From Tenodera sinensis (Eukaryota; Arthropoda; Insecta; Mantodea; Mantidae), in the NCBI GenBank assembly GCA_030765045.1, contig CM060964.1, forward strand, positions 137,936,948 through 138,000,947: a stretch of DNA of 64,000 nucleotides, read 5' to 3'. Of the stretch, positions 54,301-64,000 are shown piece by piece (positions within the stretch are counted from its first letter, which is position 1; each line of letters opens with the position of its first letter). The translations under genes were made by a program, and so were the position numbers. The notes under the pieces were generated by a model, which saw nothing but the letters and a program-made list of their open reading frames with translations, did not search any database and was not told the DNA's origin.

Positions 54301-54519
54301 ATATTTTTTATTCGTGCAAGCCAAGTAGATGCAAGAAAAGACTACAGTTGGTATGGTACATCATAAGTAATGGTGTTATTAACTAAATATGTTATTATTT
54401 TTGTGAATTAATAAATATTTAAACACTGGAAACATTTTTAATTTCGAGTAGTTAAATTTACGAATGTTTAGTGATAGTGTACTATAAAAACATATTAGTG
54501 TTGTAGGGTTAATAAGGAT

Positions 54520-55567
54520 GGTCAAAAAAGATGCTAAATGACAGCTTCTACATTGTCTGCACATGTTAATGATCAGTTCGGGAAGGAAAGCATACCAAGG
54601 GCTGTTCAATTATACTCTAAGTAATGCAGATTGTGGAGCTGGAGCACCTAGAAGAAAACCATATGTCAGCAAGAACAAGAAATTGAGACTTGAATTTGTT
54701 CGAGGCATGTAAGCAACAACGCAAGTTTCTGCAACAAGCACCGTTCAGGGATGAAAGTAAATTTAACATATTTGTAAATGATGGCAGAATTTTGGAACGG
54801 AGAAGACCAAAAACTGAGCTTAAACCTAAATCATTCAAGCCACAGTGCAGTACGGTGATGGAGCAACTAAGGTATGGAGGATGTATGGCTACATCTGGTG
54901 TTGGGCAACTTGATTTTGTTCAAGATAACATGGACAGATGTAAGAATTCAAATATCCTAAAGGAAAATATGCAAAAGTTATGATTGCTTGCATTTAGGTC
55001 CAGATTACTACCATCAACAAGACAAAGACCCTCACTATACAACAAAAATTGTTAATATGTGGTTGTTGTACCATATTTCCCACATTCTTAAGTTTCCAGC
55101 ACAGAGTACAGACCTTGATTCAATTGAATATCTTTGGAGTACTCTTAAAAGAATGGCCAGAAAACATGAAATATGAAGACAACTTTGAAACAATATCTAC
55201 AAGAAGAATGACAAAGTATTGCATCAGAGACTACCAAAAGACAGGTTCATTACATGTCAGAGATTAACAGACATGATACACAGAAGAGGAATGCGTACAA
55301 AGTTTAATATCGTTATTATATTTATGTAAATGGTCATTTTCTTTGAATGTATGAATACTTTTTTCCCCATTGGGTGAAGTTACTGGTACACAATTATTTA
55401 ATTTTTGACAAGAATAATTTAGTTAATCCTTTAATACATACGGAATTGGAAGGAAACCCCATACTGTTAGTTCACCAAATAACATCTCTGATTTTGATCC
55501 TTAGTGCTAATAAATAATGTTATTCTACATAAACAACAGTGTATGAATACTTTTTTTCCATGACTGT
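54520..55567 (+). pseudogene. Tc1 transposase and right terminal repeat, broken
   Basis: Tc1 (DD34E) motifs in order: RRKPYVSKNKKLRLEFVRG (about 54651-54710), then FRDESKFNIFVNDGRI (about 54747-54795, first Asp). SGVGQLDFVQDNMDR and NILKENMQK follow. YHQQDKDPHYTTKIVNMWL (about 55012-55065) has the second Asp, and FPAQSTDLDSIEYLW (about 55095-55140) has the Glu. The frame is shifted at least twice. The right end (55545-55567) is, as reverse complement, CAGTCATGGAAAAAAAGTAT, a typical Tc1 terminal repeat. The left end is missing; the relic starts close to the piggyBac right end at 54508. Confidence 0.85.
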
Positions 55568-56007
55568 GCCTCCCTAGGTATATGTATACAGAAGGATGAT
55601 TTAAAAAAGGAAAATGCTTATGTTATAAGTTTAAAAGTAGTTGTGATCAATTAGAAAGCCTATAACTGACCCTCTTATGTAAGGCATTTTCTTACATACA
55701 AAAAAATTACTGAAGTCCACAAAGTAGTCCACTTTGTCACAACTTGCACGTGAGGAAAGTGCCAACCCAAAAGTGGTGATGAAATCCGCAAAAATAGCAA
55801 CTTTTTAGTCCTTCCAAACATACTGGTTACTAATGTATATATTACCCACTATTCAAAATCAAGTTTCATCCTCACGTTCCTGCATCATTAAGGTTTAGCT
55901 TCACAGATGTTGACTACGCTCTCGTCTTCATTTCACAACTGCTTCACTCCTCTTCTTATAAATAAACATCCCTCTGCTGCTTTGCAGCTCAGGACCCTTA
56001 CACCCTT
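55568..56007. other. no gene seen
   Basis: Intron sequence without recognised features. Confidence 0.35.
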
Positions 56008-56112
56008 GACTACACTTTGTGGTTTAAGGCTCTCAATTCCTCAGGCTATGCTTTACGGCATAGGGCCCTCAAGCCCTCAGCTACACTTTGTGTTTGGGTT
56101 CTAAATCCCTCA
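56008..56112 (+). repeat. degenerate short tandem repeat
   Basis: Three imperfect units of about 33-37 bp share CTACACTTTGTG, GGCTCTCAA or GGCCCTCAA and CCTCAG (56008-56112). Divergence between units is considerable. Confidence 0.6.
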
Positions 56113-56114
56113 TT

Positions 56115-56294
56115 ATGCATGCAAGGGTGGACGTGCTTGTTAGTTGCATGTTGGCAGCTCTGCCATCAGGATGGTGGTGTTTGTTAAGTGTTATGTTGAC
56201 AGCTGCAGCATCTGTGACAAAAGAAGATCACAGGATACAGCAAGCACTTCATTTTTGGCCGCCAAGTATGGAAAAAAGTCCCTATTCTGAGAAG
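56115..56294 (+). CDS. possible first coding exon of an unknown secreted protein
   Basis: I do not recognise this gene. A plus-strand frame with Met codons at 56115 and 56148 encodes a signal peptide-like stretch from the second Met (MLAALPSGWWCLLSVMLTAA, then AS). A hydrophilic part follows (VTKEDHRIQQALHFWPPSME, then KSPYSEK). It ends exactly at a possible splice donor AAG/GTAAAC (56295-56300), phase 0. It lies in Pten intron 1 about 300 bp from the first Pten coding exon and on the opposite strand. The signal peptide plus donor could be chance. There is no second exon I can identify. Confidence 0.28.
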
Positions 56295-56591
56295 GTAAAC
56301 TTTCCCAAACTATAATGGAAAATTTGTCACCTCAACTAAGTAATGAATACCGCTGCACTAGGCATGGTTATACTTGACATGCTACTGGAAACTTTGAGTT
56401 ATGGCTTTTAGATTACAGAAGCTAAGCATTCTGATATATAAATACAATGCTTCATCATTACCAGAACAGTGATTTAAGCAAAATATTTTGCATTGTTGCA
56501 AAAAGAAATGAATAATTATGGATAGACACTATGGCATTTAATGAAAATGGGGCACTAAAATGTCTTATGTTAAGAATGTAATAAAGGATAC

Positions 56592-56697
56592 AGGTGAGAT
56601 CTAAGTTGAAACCATCTTGAGTATACCGTTTTCTTCTCTTGCTAACAAGACCTTTGATCGGATTGGTCATCTTCATGTTTGACATAGTGTTTGCCAT
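56592..56697 (-). CDS. Pten: Pten phosphatase, first coding exon (coding part)
   Basis: Start of the PIP3 3-phosphatase. The frame from 56697 reads MANTMSNMKMTNPIKGLVSK, then RRKRYTQDGFNLDLT, and ends one base into a Tyr codon at 56592. From the Met at 56670 to the donor there are 79 coding nt and 26 complete residues, exactly as in human PTEN ([20 protein letters not shown] and so on). I prefer the upstream Met at 56697 because it has A at -3 and G at +4, and I recall similar N-terminal extensions in other insect PTENs. The basic stretch SKRRKRY corresponds to the PIP2-binding motif. The donor is GTATCC, weaker than consensus, but its position and phase are those of human intron 1. Confidence 0.93.
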
Positions 56698-56836
56698 TCT
56701 TATATAACCTGAGTTGTGGCAATTATCATTAGATGGTGAACCGAACTCTGATATCCTCTGTTCTTCAGAGCAAACATGAAGAGGTGTTACTGATGCTGAA
56801 AAATGCTCAGATTTCACACTGTTAAGTCTGGACTTC
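56698..56836 (-). other. Pten: Pten 5' untranslated part of the exon, preceded by a probable splice acceptor
   Basis: Reading toward the start codon, the minus strand has a strong acceptor pattern TTATGCTTTTCTTGCAG that ends at 56837. The exon would therefore begin at 56836, with an upstream untranslated exon at higher coordinates. The frame stays open through this stretch up to a Met at 56859, so a longer N-terminus cannot be excluded if the acceptor is not used. Confidence 0.55.
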
Positions 56837-57719
56837 CTGCAAGAAAAGCATAACCCCATAAAAATTCACAGTGTTTCTTCAGCACTCATCACTGCAATAC
56901 TGTTAATATGATTTGCGATGACGATGAAAGAGCAACATGTTTTTCAGCGTATAAAATGCGAACCATTGTGGTTTCGGAGTTACAATTCATTTTAAACCAA
57001 TATACACGAAAGATCTGTCACTCGGTTAGTTAACCAAAGAAGGGCAAGCATTTTCACTCAAACGATCACAACAGCTGTAACACACACCAAATAAATCAAC
57101 TCAACAAAAAACATAACGCTTCACAGCACTAGTTACATTTTTACTGTTTTGAAATCTAGGATAACAGGAATTAGCTTAATATCCATTGCTTCTTTTCTAT
57201 CCTGCATTCAGGCTTTGTTCTGTCCCTTTCCTAATAGTTCACCATTCAACCACGCTTCCGTTTCTAGCGTTCAGAAGTAAACAGAACTCGAATTTCGAAT
57301 GTCTTTATTGTAGTGATGGTCCGGCCGAATGTTTTACGTTTAACTACACTACCGTCACTACCGATTGCTAAACGATACTATCCTGTAACATCCGAATGTT
57401 TTCATTCGCTTTCATCATTAATATACACATGTTAGAGTGTAATCGGAGCAATGAAAACGGCATTCTTTCGATAGTCATACAGTCGATTGTACGGTTTTAT
57501 TTGGTTCTGCGTTGTGTTAAAATTATATTTGCATCACAGATGCAAATACGGAGTTTTCATTGTCCAGAAACGAAATTTAGCCGTAAAAGTGTAATTGGTA
57601 AGTAATCAATGACAAGCATACTCAGTTATTAATTGCTCAGCTTATTCATAATGTATCACACTCTACCTTTCGAAATTGCGCTAGTGTGCTGAAGCATAAT
57701 AACAATTTGACTTTGATTC
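56837..57719. other. region upstream of the Pten coding exon; no gene seen
   Basis: If the acceptor at 56837 is used this is a 5' intron; if not, it may contain the promoter. I see no TATA box, CpG-rich block or other element I would defend, and no coding sequence. Confidence 0.35.
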
Positions 57720-58194
57720 CTTTGCACCGAGCGAGTAGCTCCGCGCCAAAGTGTGGGGCTCGCATTCGTGGTCGTGGGTTCGATTCCCGAGGCTGACCTT
57801 CCTGGGGTTTTTCGGGGACTTCGCTAGGCGAATGCTGGGAAGGATAATTCCCCCAAATTTCCTGTCCTTCCATTTCGTTTTATTAAACATTTCATTCATC
57901 CTTGATCACGTTGGTTCTTTTACTGTCGCAAGTGTCAGCGAAGGTGTTATGTGCAGATTGGAACTCCTTCTGTCCCTCGTTGTCCTTAGGATCCGAGGGG
58001 GAGGGAGCAGCATCTTGGAGCGTTGGACCTCGCGCCGAGGTCTCCCTAAAGACTTCGAGGTGGGGAAACCTTAGGGACCACTGTCAATGTCTGTACCTCC
58101 TGTGTCTCTTCTCACCTCATCGTTCCTCCCGGAGGTGCCCCCTTGGGGTCATAAGTACAATGAGTTTGGCTTCTCTTATTCCAATTAATTTTTG
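57720..58194 (+). mobile_element. tRNA-derived SINE, long body
   Basis: A tRNA-like head (about 57727-57796) has a perfect B box GGTTCGATTCC and a poor A box (GTAGCTCCGCG). It leads into a GC-rich body of about 400 bp (CTTCCTGGGGTTTTTCGG, GGATAATTCCCCCAAATTTCC). The sequence returns to A+T-rich near 58150-58210, with AATAAATAAG at the end. The head-plus-body layout matches the other insect SINEs in this window but is longer. The 3' boundary is approximate. Confidence 0.62.
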
Positions 58195-58979
58195 TTGCGT
58201 GCATGAATAAATAAGTACATATCAAATCCAAACTTTTTATTAAGTTTTTGTAACCTTTTTCTATTCCGAATTGTAGGATTTTTCTTTTGCTATTCTTTAA
58301 CCAAAATACTCGTATGAATAAATTGTTTACATGATTAATATCAATTATTTGCAATAGGTATTCACAATGCCGTGCCAATAAGAAATTCAATGCTAAATGG
58401 TGAAACGCTAGAGAAATTGTTTTATTTTATTTTTAATGGATCTCAGGAGTAGACAAGTAAATGACATTAGACAGAAAGCACATGTTTCAGTATTGTGTGA
58501 AGTATGAAAACTTGAACACTACCCGTACCCCTAGCTCAACAGCCCTGACGGGCCAAGGCTTACCACTCGACCGCTGCGTCTTGAACACCACCATCAGCGT
58601 CAATTCACACAAAATTATCAAAATAGCATTTCTGCATTTATCTTTAGTACTGTAGCACACACCACATTATTTCTGTTGTATATTCTAAACAGTTGTATAC
58701 TTTTGAGTTCAACCTAAATAATTGAATTCGTGAATAGTGTTGCTTGCACAACTCAAAAATTCCCATGTGCTTTTATAATCTAGATTAATTATTTACGTTT
58801 ATTCCTTAATTTATTTTCTTTTTGGGTATGTATCCAATTTATGCAGTGATATTAATCTAGTGTGGCAGATGGTACTACTAAAGAAACAAATCATTAAACA
58901 TACACGGGTCACTAATAAAACGAATTGCCAATTATATACGCAACCGGACATTCTAGTCCAAACTAAACAACCATCTCTG
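58195..58979. other. no gene seen; short GC-rich patch
   Basis: Mostly A+T-rich. The stretch CAGCCCTGACGGGCCAAGG with CTCGACCGCTGCGTC (58540-58580) looks like part of an old repeat, possibly a SINE on the minus strand, but it is too short to assign. Confidence 0.35.
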
Positions 58980-59365
58980 CCCCCCCTCCATAAAAGCGGA
59001 AATGCCACAAGGAAGTATATTAGGGCCGAACATCTTTAATATAATAATGAATGACATGCCAAGAACAGAAAATACGAGCCTATTCATCCATGCAGACGAC
59101 AGGAACTGTTGAGTGTCGCGAAAAACACAGTTCATACACAGGAGACTACGAAATACCCTCAGTGAGCTACAGGATTGGTTCACAAATTGGCGAATCAAGA
59201 AAACTCAAGCAATTATATTCACCAGATGGATTAATCCCAGCTTACGGAAACACCAGGTTTCCCCACCCATCATATTTGGAGGAAACATTGAGTGGAAAGA
59301 CATAGTCACCTGGCTAAAACTTAGAATGGACCAGAGACTCACTTGGAAACAGCAACGATAGCAGA
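58980..59365 (+). pseudogene. LINE reverse transcriptase fragment (Jockey-like)
   Basis: The reading MPQGSILGPNIFNIIMNDMP (59001-59060) is reverse transcriptase motif B. It is followed by TSLFIHADD (the Asp pair, where F-A-D-D has become H-A-D-D), then RRLRNTLSELQDWFTNWRIK, IIFTRWINPSL and FGGNIEWKDIVTWL. These blocks are those of arthropod Jockey-type elements. At least two frameshifts are needed. It is cut on the right by a family R repeat at 59372. Confidence 0.78.
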
Positions 59366-59371
59366 TGGAGC

Positions 59372-59578
59372 ATTTAAAGGCGGCTGATACCTGACCATTT
59401 CTATTCTATTTCCTGTTGTACAAACACATATTGTGAGCTTAAATGATATTTATATCACCGGCTTTACAGCCTGATTTTACACGTGTTTAACTACACAGCA
59501 CCACAAGGGGTGGCAAGCCTGTGATTGAATGTTGTGCTGAGCCACCCACTATTAAATTTTGCGACAGCCAGAAAAGAT
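59372..59578. repeat. family R copy
   Basis: Similar to 12957-13165 (TTTAAAGGCGGCTGATA, AAATGATATTTATATCAC, GTGTTTAACTACACA, TTAAATTTTG). No coding content. Confidence 0.75.
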
Positions 59579-60051
59579 TAAATTAAAGCTAAGACGTTTG
59601 TGTAGCAACGGTAGACACAAAACCCGTGTTGTCTTAATTGTAAACACGTAATTAGCATGTGCCTGACGAGCAATCCAGCAGTAACATAGACTGTACGTCT
59701 TATCCACCGTTTTTGCTGCAATATATAATATCTTTCTTTATCCCCAGCTAACAATGCTTGCATCAGTTAGAGATTGCCGGCGTGCTGATAAGTTCGTTTG
59801 CATTATTCTATTTATGTGGTTATTTGTCTTGTGTTTACGTGTGTCTGTGTATCTGTGCGTATGTTTTGACCACACGACTGTTTAACAATTTTAATGAATC
59901 TTAACTAGATATGTAAAAGAATATTGACAACCAAACTAAAAACGAACGCACTTGGGTACCGTATTTGATGTAGATACCTATCCCAATTAAAGGATTTTGC
60001 AGTCGATGGCATTACTGCAGAACATGGTCACAGATTATTTAGGCTTCACCC

Positions 60052-62183
60052 CAGGCGCGGATGCAGGGGGGAGGGTGCCAGGGGGCCCGGGCCCCCCTGT
60101 CATATCCTACTTTATTGCTGTAAATGTTATGTGTTACCTCATCACGCAAAAATAGCCGTACCGATTCCTATGAAAATTGGTATATGTACTACGTGTGATA
60201 GTTGGTCCCACTTAAAGAATAGACCATTGGGGGGATAAAATTTTACGCAGCCGTCTTGTAAATGCGACTAAAAATTCTACTCTAGCAAGCAAAACCACTC
60301 AAAATGATTTGATAACTTGCTTTGCTACTATAATTGAAAAAAAGATTATAGACGATTTTAACGAGAGGAAATATTTTTCTATTCTAGCTAATGAAACTAC
60401 AGACATCAGTGCAAATGAGCAGTTAACATTATGTGTGCCCTTTGTTGCCCTAGAAACGTGTTGTGTGAGGGAAGAATTCCAAACATTTGTTGTAATGCAC
60501 GATTTAATTGGTGAAGGGCTATATAAGTTACTACTGAATGAACTGCGAGACCTGGTGCTAGGCGTTTCGAACCTTCATGGACAAGGCTACGATGGTGGTG
60601 CAAATTTTTCAGGACAGTTTCGTGGTGTTCAATCTCGAATTTTAGCCGTTCAACCTCTCCCGTTCTATACGCATTGTGCCGCGCATTGCCTAAATCTGTC
60701 GTTTTTTAAAGCTTGCTCTGTCACTTCAATTTGACAAGCTCTAGACACAGTTGGCGAAATTGCTAATTTTGTTAGGGAATCTAATAAGCGGTCCTCACTC
60801 TTGAAACAAACAATTAGTGAATTGTACTCTCAGCATAAGAAAACTAAACTGGTATCGCTGTGTCAAACTAGGTGGATAGAACGACATGATGCTGTTTTAC
60901 AGTTTAAGGAAATTTTCCCTGCAATAGTATCATTCCTAGAAGAGGAAGGGTCTTTTAATAAAACTGCACACATTTTACTCAACTCTATCCTAAAGTTTGA
61001 GTTCATAATTTCGCTAGTTAACGTAGCTGAAATATTGGGAATGACTCTACCTCTTTCTCGGCATCTCCAAAAATCTAACTCTTGATCTAATTCAGTGCTA
61101 CCAAAAGATTGAAACAATTAAAGATACACTAAAAGAGCCGTGATCACCAAACCTTTCATTCTGTTTTGAGAACGTTATCACAGTAGCTAAAAATGTTGAT
61201 GTAGAAGTTAGTGTTCCCCGAACAGCATCCAGGCAAGCTCATCAAAGTAACGTTCCTACAGCTTCACCAGAAGACCATTATCGCATTAATGTTTTCCTTC
61301 CATTCTTGGATTACCTACTCAATGATCTATCGACTAGATTCTCTCATGACAAACACAAGTACACCCTTGAACTTCAGAGCTTAATTCCTGGTTTTCAAAG
61401 TGATCTTACTTCCAATGTTGACTATATAGTAAAAGCTGCAGACATTTACAAACAAGACCTGCCTGGCACCATTGCAGAACTTCGAGGAGAATTAAACATA
61501 TGCTTTAACTTTTGGAAAACTCAACAAAATAAACCGAAAACTGCTATTGAAACACTTATCTGCACCAGAAAAAATTTCTATCCTATCATCAAGGTACTTT
61601 TAACCATCATATGCGTCATACCAGCAATAACATGCACAGCCGAACGATCATTTTCTACTTTAAGGGGTGTGAAGACGTATCTAAGGAAACGATACGATAG
61701 AGGATAGACTGAATTGTTTAGCGCTGCTTAACATCCATCGCCACACCGAGGTGACTCCGGCCGGAGTAGGTAGTAGGACTTTTCGCAAAAAAACATCGTA
61801 GGACACTGCAGTTTCATTGACATGTAAGTTACAACACAACATCCTGTTCCTTTTTTTTTTCCGTAGCAGAGTTAATTTCTAGTTAACTAAATCATAAAAT
61901 TCCATTAACTAATCACTAAGTGCACCAGTCCCATTCTCTGGAATTTCAGGCGAATGTTCGAATGTCGTATCCATAATAGGAGTATTTTGTAAACATTTGA
62001 TCGGTGGGCCTGCGGCGGTTACAAACAGTCTTCTTCCTAGACAGGTGGTAGCTGGTAGTTTAAACATTATTTCTTTCAGTTAAATATTCAGTTAGCCATG
62101 CTTTAGTATGAATTTAATTATTGTGAAGTGGTAGTGGACAGGAACCGCCCACCCCCAATCGAATATGTCTAGATCCACGCCTG
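60052..62183 (+). mobile_element. hAT element with DUF4371/ZMYM-type transposase
   Basis: The ends CAGGCGCGGATGCAG (60052) and CAGGCGTGGATCTAG (reverse complement of the right end at 62183) are inverted repeats. The flanks are CTTCACCC (60044-60051) and CTTCCCCC (62184-62191), an 8-bp target duplication with one mismatch. The empty site survives in the related block at about 39400. The G-rich left subterminal region (AGGGGGGAGGGTGCCAGGGG) is typical of this hAT group. Length 2132 bp. Confidence 0.92.
60309..61707 (+). pseudogene. hAT transposase (DUF4371 type), broken
   Basis: The first frame (60309-60734) contains YFSILANETTDISANEQLTL with the first catalytic Asp region, VSNLHGQGYDGGANFSGQF (second), and YTHCAAHCLNLSF (CxxHxxN type). 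The next (60801-61085) has KLVSLCQTRWIERHDAVLQF. The last (61306-61707) ends with the dimerisation domain FYPIIKVLLTIICVIP, then TCTAERSFSTLRGVKTYLR. Frames are separated by stops near 60735 and 61085 and by a shift. Few disruptions suggest moderate age. Nothing is visible of an N-terminal TTF zinc finger, so the 5' part is deleted. Confidence 0.9.
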
Positions 62184-62765
62184 CTTCCCCCTCATCATTG
62201 CACTTTAACCCGATTTAATTAATATAGCCCAATATACTGGGCGAAACAACAAAGACCACCTGTATCTTCATTAACAAAGCTGAAAGAAGAGGAGCTAACA
62301 GCAGTGGAAGCTGAAAACTGGGGATAAGCTGTTATTCATACAAAGGGCGTAGTGCAACATGGGAAAATGAAGAAGTTTTGAAAGGAAGAATAAAACAGCA
62401 TGTCATTTCCGTGAGGAATTCCAACAAATACGACGTCGACATTGCAAACGATTCGGATATCAGCAGCATTTTCCCATTAGAATAAGCATCAAACTTCCAC
62501 AGGTATGTTTCTTTTGTTAACGAAAATATTTACACTGATATATGCTTGCATATTGTATATCTTGCATGTAGATACGCTATTTTCCTATTTACTTGTTATC
62601 GTATACGGATATAAACGACAACCGCTTTACATCCAATTGTCTTCGTGCAAATAATTCTAACGCGCTCTCCACCTGGTCGTGATAAGCGGTAACGTTGCCC
62701 CCCCTCTCTCTCTCCGCGTAATGTTAATCATTTTCTTGATTAGCGCCGTTTATAATTCAAATCGT

Positions 62766-63169
62766 CTTTCTTTCCTCCCAAATTCTCCTATTCTGAGCTA
62801 ATTTTTGCTGACATGTCGAACACATGTTTTGTCATTGTTTTTTATATTTGGCAATGTCGGAGTCCATCTTCCGCGCGCTCATATTTCTTTCTTCTCAAAT
62901 GACGACGATCCACAACCACGGCTACAAAGACTCGCCAGTATGCACCCGCATTCCACCCCGCTCACTCAGCTTGCAGTCATTGCCTTCCTCTTCTCAGTTG
63001 GCAACCACCCTCGGTTGAAGAATGAGTCGTGGCAGTTCATTCCCTGACACTTCTGAGCACCTGAAGTTAAACGGTAAAAAGAGCGTAAGTTTATTTCATC
63101 GTGTTACTTTTACATTAAGAATAGGACATGCCAATAATACAAAAAAGGAACAAACTAACCCCGTGATTC
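62766..63169. other. no gene seen
   Basis: Sequence between the repeat block and the next LINE. There is a CT-rich patch at about 62698-62715 just before it and no recognisable coding content. Confidence 0.35.
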
Positions 63170-64000
63170 CGAACCCCCTGGTTATCAAGTAAGACTGTGT
63201 TCGTATCCGCTGATAAAGGTCACTCCCGGGGAGGGACCATTACATGAGCTGATGCACTCCTGAGGACGTTTGAGTCCATCTGTCTATAAACTGGGATGTC
63301 AGACCCTAGGGTGAGCAAGATGCAGGACAGTATTCTCACCAAAGTTGGGGTGGAACCCAGGATGTGAGTCTGCTATCCGAGACATTTGCAATGGTGGAGG
63401 ATATCATCACCATTGTATACGCTAAAAAGTTAAAAAAGGAAAGTATATGGTAAGTATAACGGAAGTAGCAGAGTCGAGTAGTTCTCGCTACTTAGTAATT
63501 ACTAGAACTGAGAAAGAAAAAAAATTTGCATCGGTAAACCTACTTGTAATTCAGAAGGGTCTTGACAAAATAGCGGTCCAATGAAAAGTTGCATTAGATT
63601 TCGCAAAGGCAAGCTCCTGGTCTAAGCTAATTCAGTATCCGAGACAGCTAAAATATTTAGCCTATTTATTAGCCAGCTATCCAATACGTGAAAAGCTGCT
63701 CGAGATTGTGAACCTTTCGCGTGGAGTGGTAAACACCTGTGCGTTGGAGGGTATGTCCGACAAGGAGATTCAGGAGAACTTAGAACATCAAGGTATGACA
63801 TTCGTGTCTAGGGTTCAGCGGGAAGAGCGTGGAGAATACCTGCCCACATTACCCTTTTTCTTACCTTTAAATGGGTAGATCTCCCACAAAGGATTAAGGC
63901 AAAGTATGAGGTTATTGAAGTTAGGCCTTACATCCCGAACCCGTTGAGATATTACAAATGCCAGCGCTTTGGTCACACAAGTGACTTGAAATGGTAGAGC
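63170..64000 (+). pseudogene. LINE leader and ORF1 (gag-like) start, running off the window
   Basis: From about 63540 a broken frame resembles the gag-like ORF1 of arthropod RNase H-type LINEs. YPIREKLLEIVNLSRGVVN lies at about 63678-63735, MSDKEIQENLEHQGMTFVSR at 63750-63812, then EVIEVRPYIPNPLRYYKCQR (about 63908-63967) and FGHTS (to about 63980). The last blocks correspond to the start of the first CCHC knuckle, as in RPYAPNPMRCFQCQRFGH at about 6150 on the minus strand. Frameshifts lie near 63650 and 63860. The stretch 63170-63500 is probably the 5' leader; its start is uncertain. Confidence 0.72.

Larger units (their letters stand above)
50784..54508 (+). mobile_element. piggyBac deletion derivative, interrupted by a LINE
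   Basis: The left end CCCTAGAACACTAATATG (from 50784) and the reverse complement of the right end CCCTACAACACTAATATG (to 54508) are inverted repeats. They are flanked by TTAA on both sides (50780-50783 and 54509-54512), the piggyBac target. Inside is a short frame with the N-terminus and Cys-rich C-terminus of a piggyBac transposase but no catalytic core (51112-51510). A LINE (51700-54300) was inserted later. Without the LINE the element is about 1.1 kb. Confidence 0.93.
12693..56591 (-). other. Pten intron 1 (about 43.9 kb, mostly transposable elements)
   Basis: The intron starts at the donor GTATCC just after 56592 and ends at the acceptor AG at 12693-12694. Both junctions sit in the same phase and at the same codon as intron 1 of human PTEN (after the T of the Tyr codon in DLDLTY). 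Nearly all recognised sequence inside it is of TE origin, on both strands. I infer that the two exons belong to one transcript because they join in frame without loss or gain of a residue. Confidence 0.88.
59690..62765. repeat. dispersed repeat block B, carrying a hAT insertion
   Basis: The parts 59690-60051 and 62192-62765 together align with the continuous block 39017-39980. The hAT element at 60052-62183 interrupts it. No coding content of its own is visible. Confidence 0.8.

Overview
The window is eukaryotic, A+T-rich, non-coding DNA from an arthropod, most likely an insect with a large, repeat-rich genome. The decisive clue is a host gene on the minus strand. Two exons of the lipid phosphatase gene Pten are readable at 56592-56836 (first coding exon) and 12563-12692 (second coding exon). 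Their splice phase and lengths match the vertebrate gene exactly. The roughly 43.9 kb between them is therefore Pten intron 1, and almost everything else in the window is transposable-element (TE) DNA, most of it inside that intron. The sequence downstream of the second exon (1-12562) should be the next Pten intron; I could not find a further Pten exon there.

Layout. 1-9180 is a four-level nested stack. An L1-like LINE relic (7710-9180, minus) was hit by a mariner (1-745 and 7615-7707). The mariner was hit by a full-length RNase H-bearing non-LTR retrotransposon (746-7602, minus). That element was hit by a 5'-truncated copy of its own family in the opposite orientation (2342-2987). 10140-11725 holds two head-to-head mariner-like relics, one carrying a tRNA-derived SINE. 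12957-15300 holds a dispersed repeat, a mariner with both terminal repeats, and a hAT relic. 15334-22526 is a hAT element containing a young, non-autonomous LTR retrotransposon (17406-20050) and a second hAT copy of the same family (20114-22391).

22640-30840 has a LINE endonuclease relic, a second hAT (23758-25128) with a nested 260-bp MITE, a hAT relic split by a TA-flanked 993-bp element, a piggyBac relic, a LINE 3' end with a 67-bp tandem array, and another hAT fragment. 30940-35194 is a LINE with a nearly intact 1253-codon ORF2. 36340-39010 contains two Penelope-like elements. 40470-42755 is a second copy of the LINE. 43150-45606 is a Helitron relic carrying a pogo/Tigger derivative. 47583-50412 holds a MITE, a fold-back element and a hairpin. 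50784-54508 is a piggyBac deletion derivative containing a third LINE. 54520-55567 is a Tc1 relic.

Upstream of Pten (57720-64000) there are a tRNA-derived SINE, a LINE reverse-transcriptase fragment, a duplicated repeat block carrying a DUF4371-type hAT, and the gag-like ORF1 of another LINE that runs off the window end.

The TE genes do not form a cellular pathway; nearly all are broken. I see no operon, CRISPR array, rRNA or certain functional tRNA gene. The most useful content is the Pten gene structure and a set of dated, nested insertions with exact target-site duplications.
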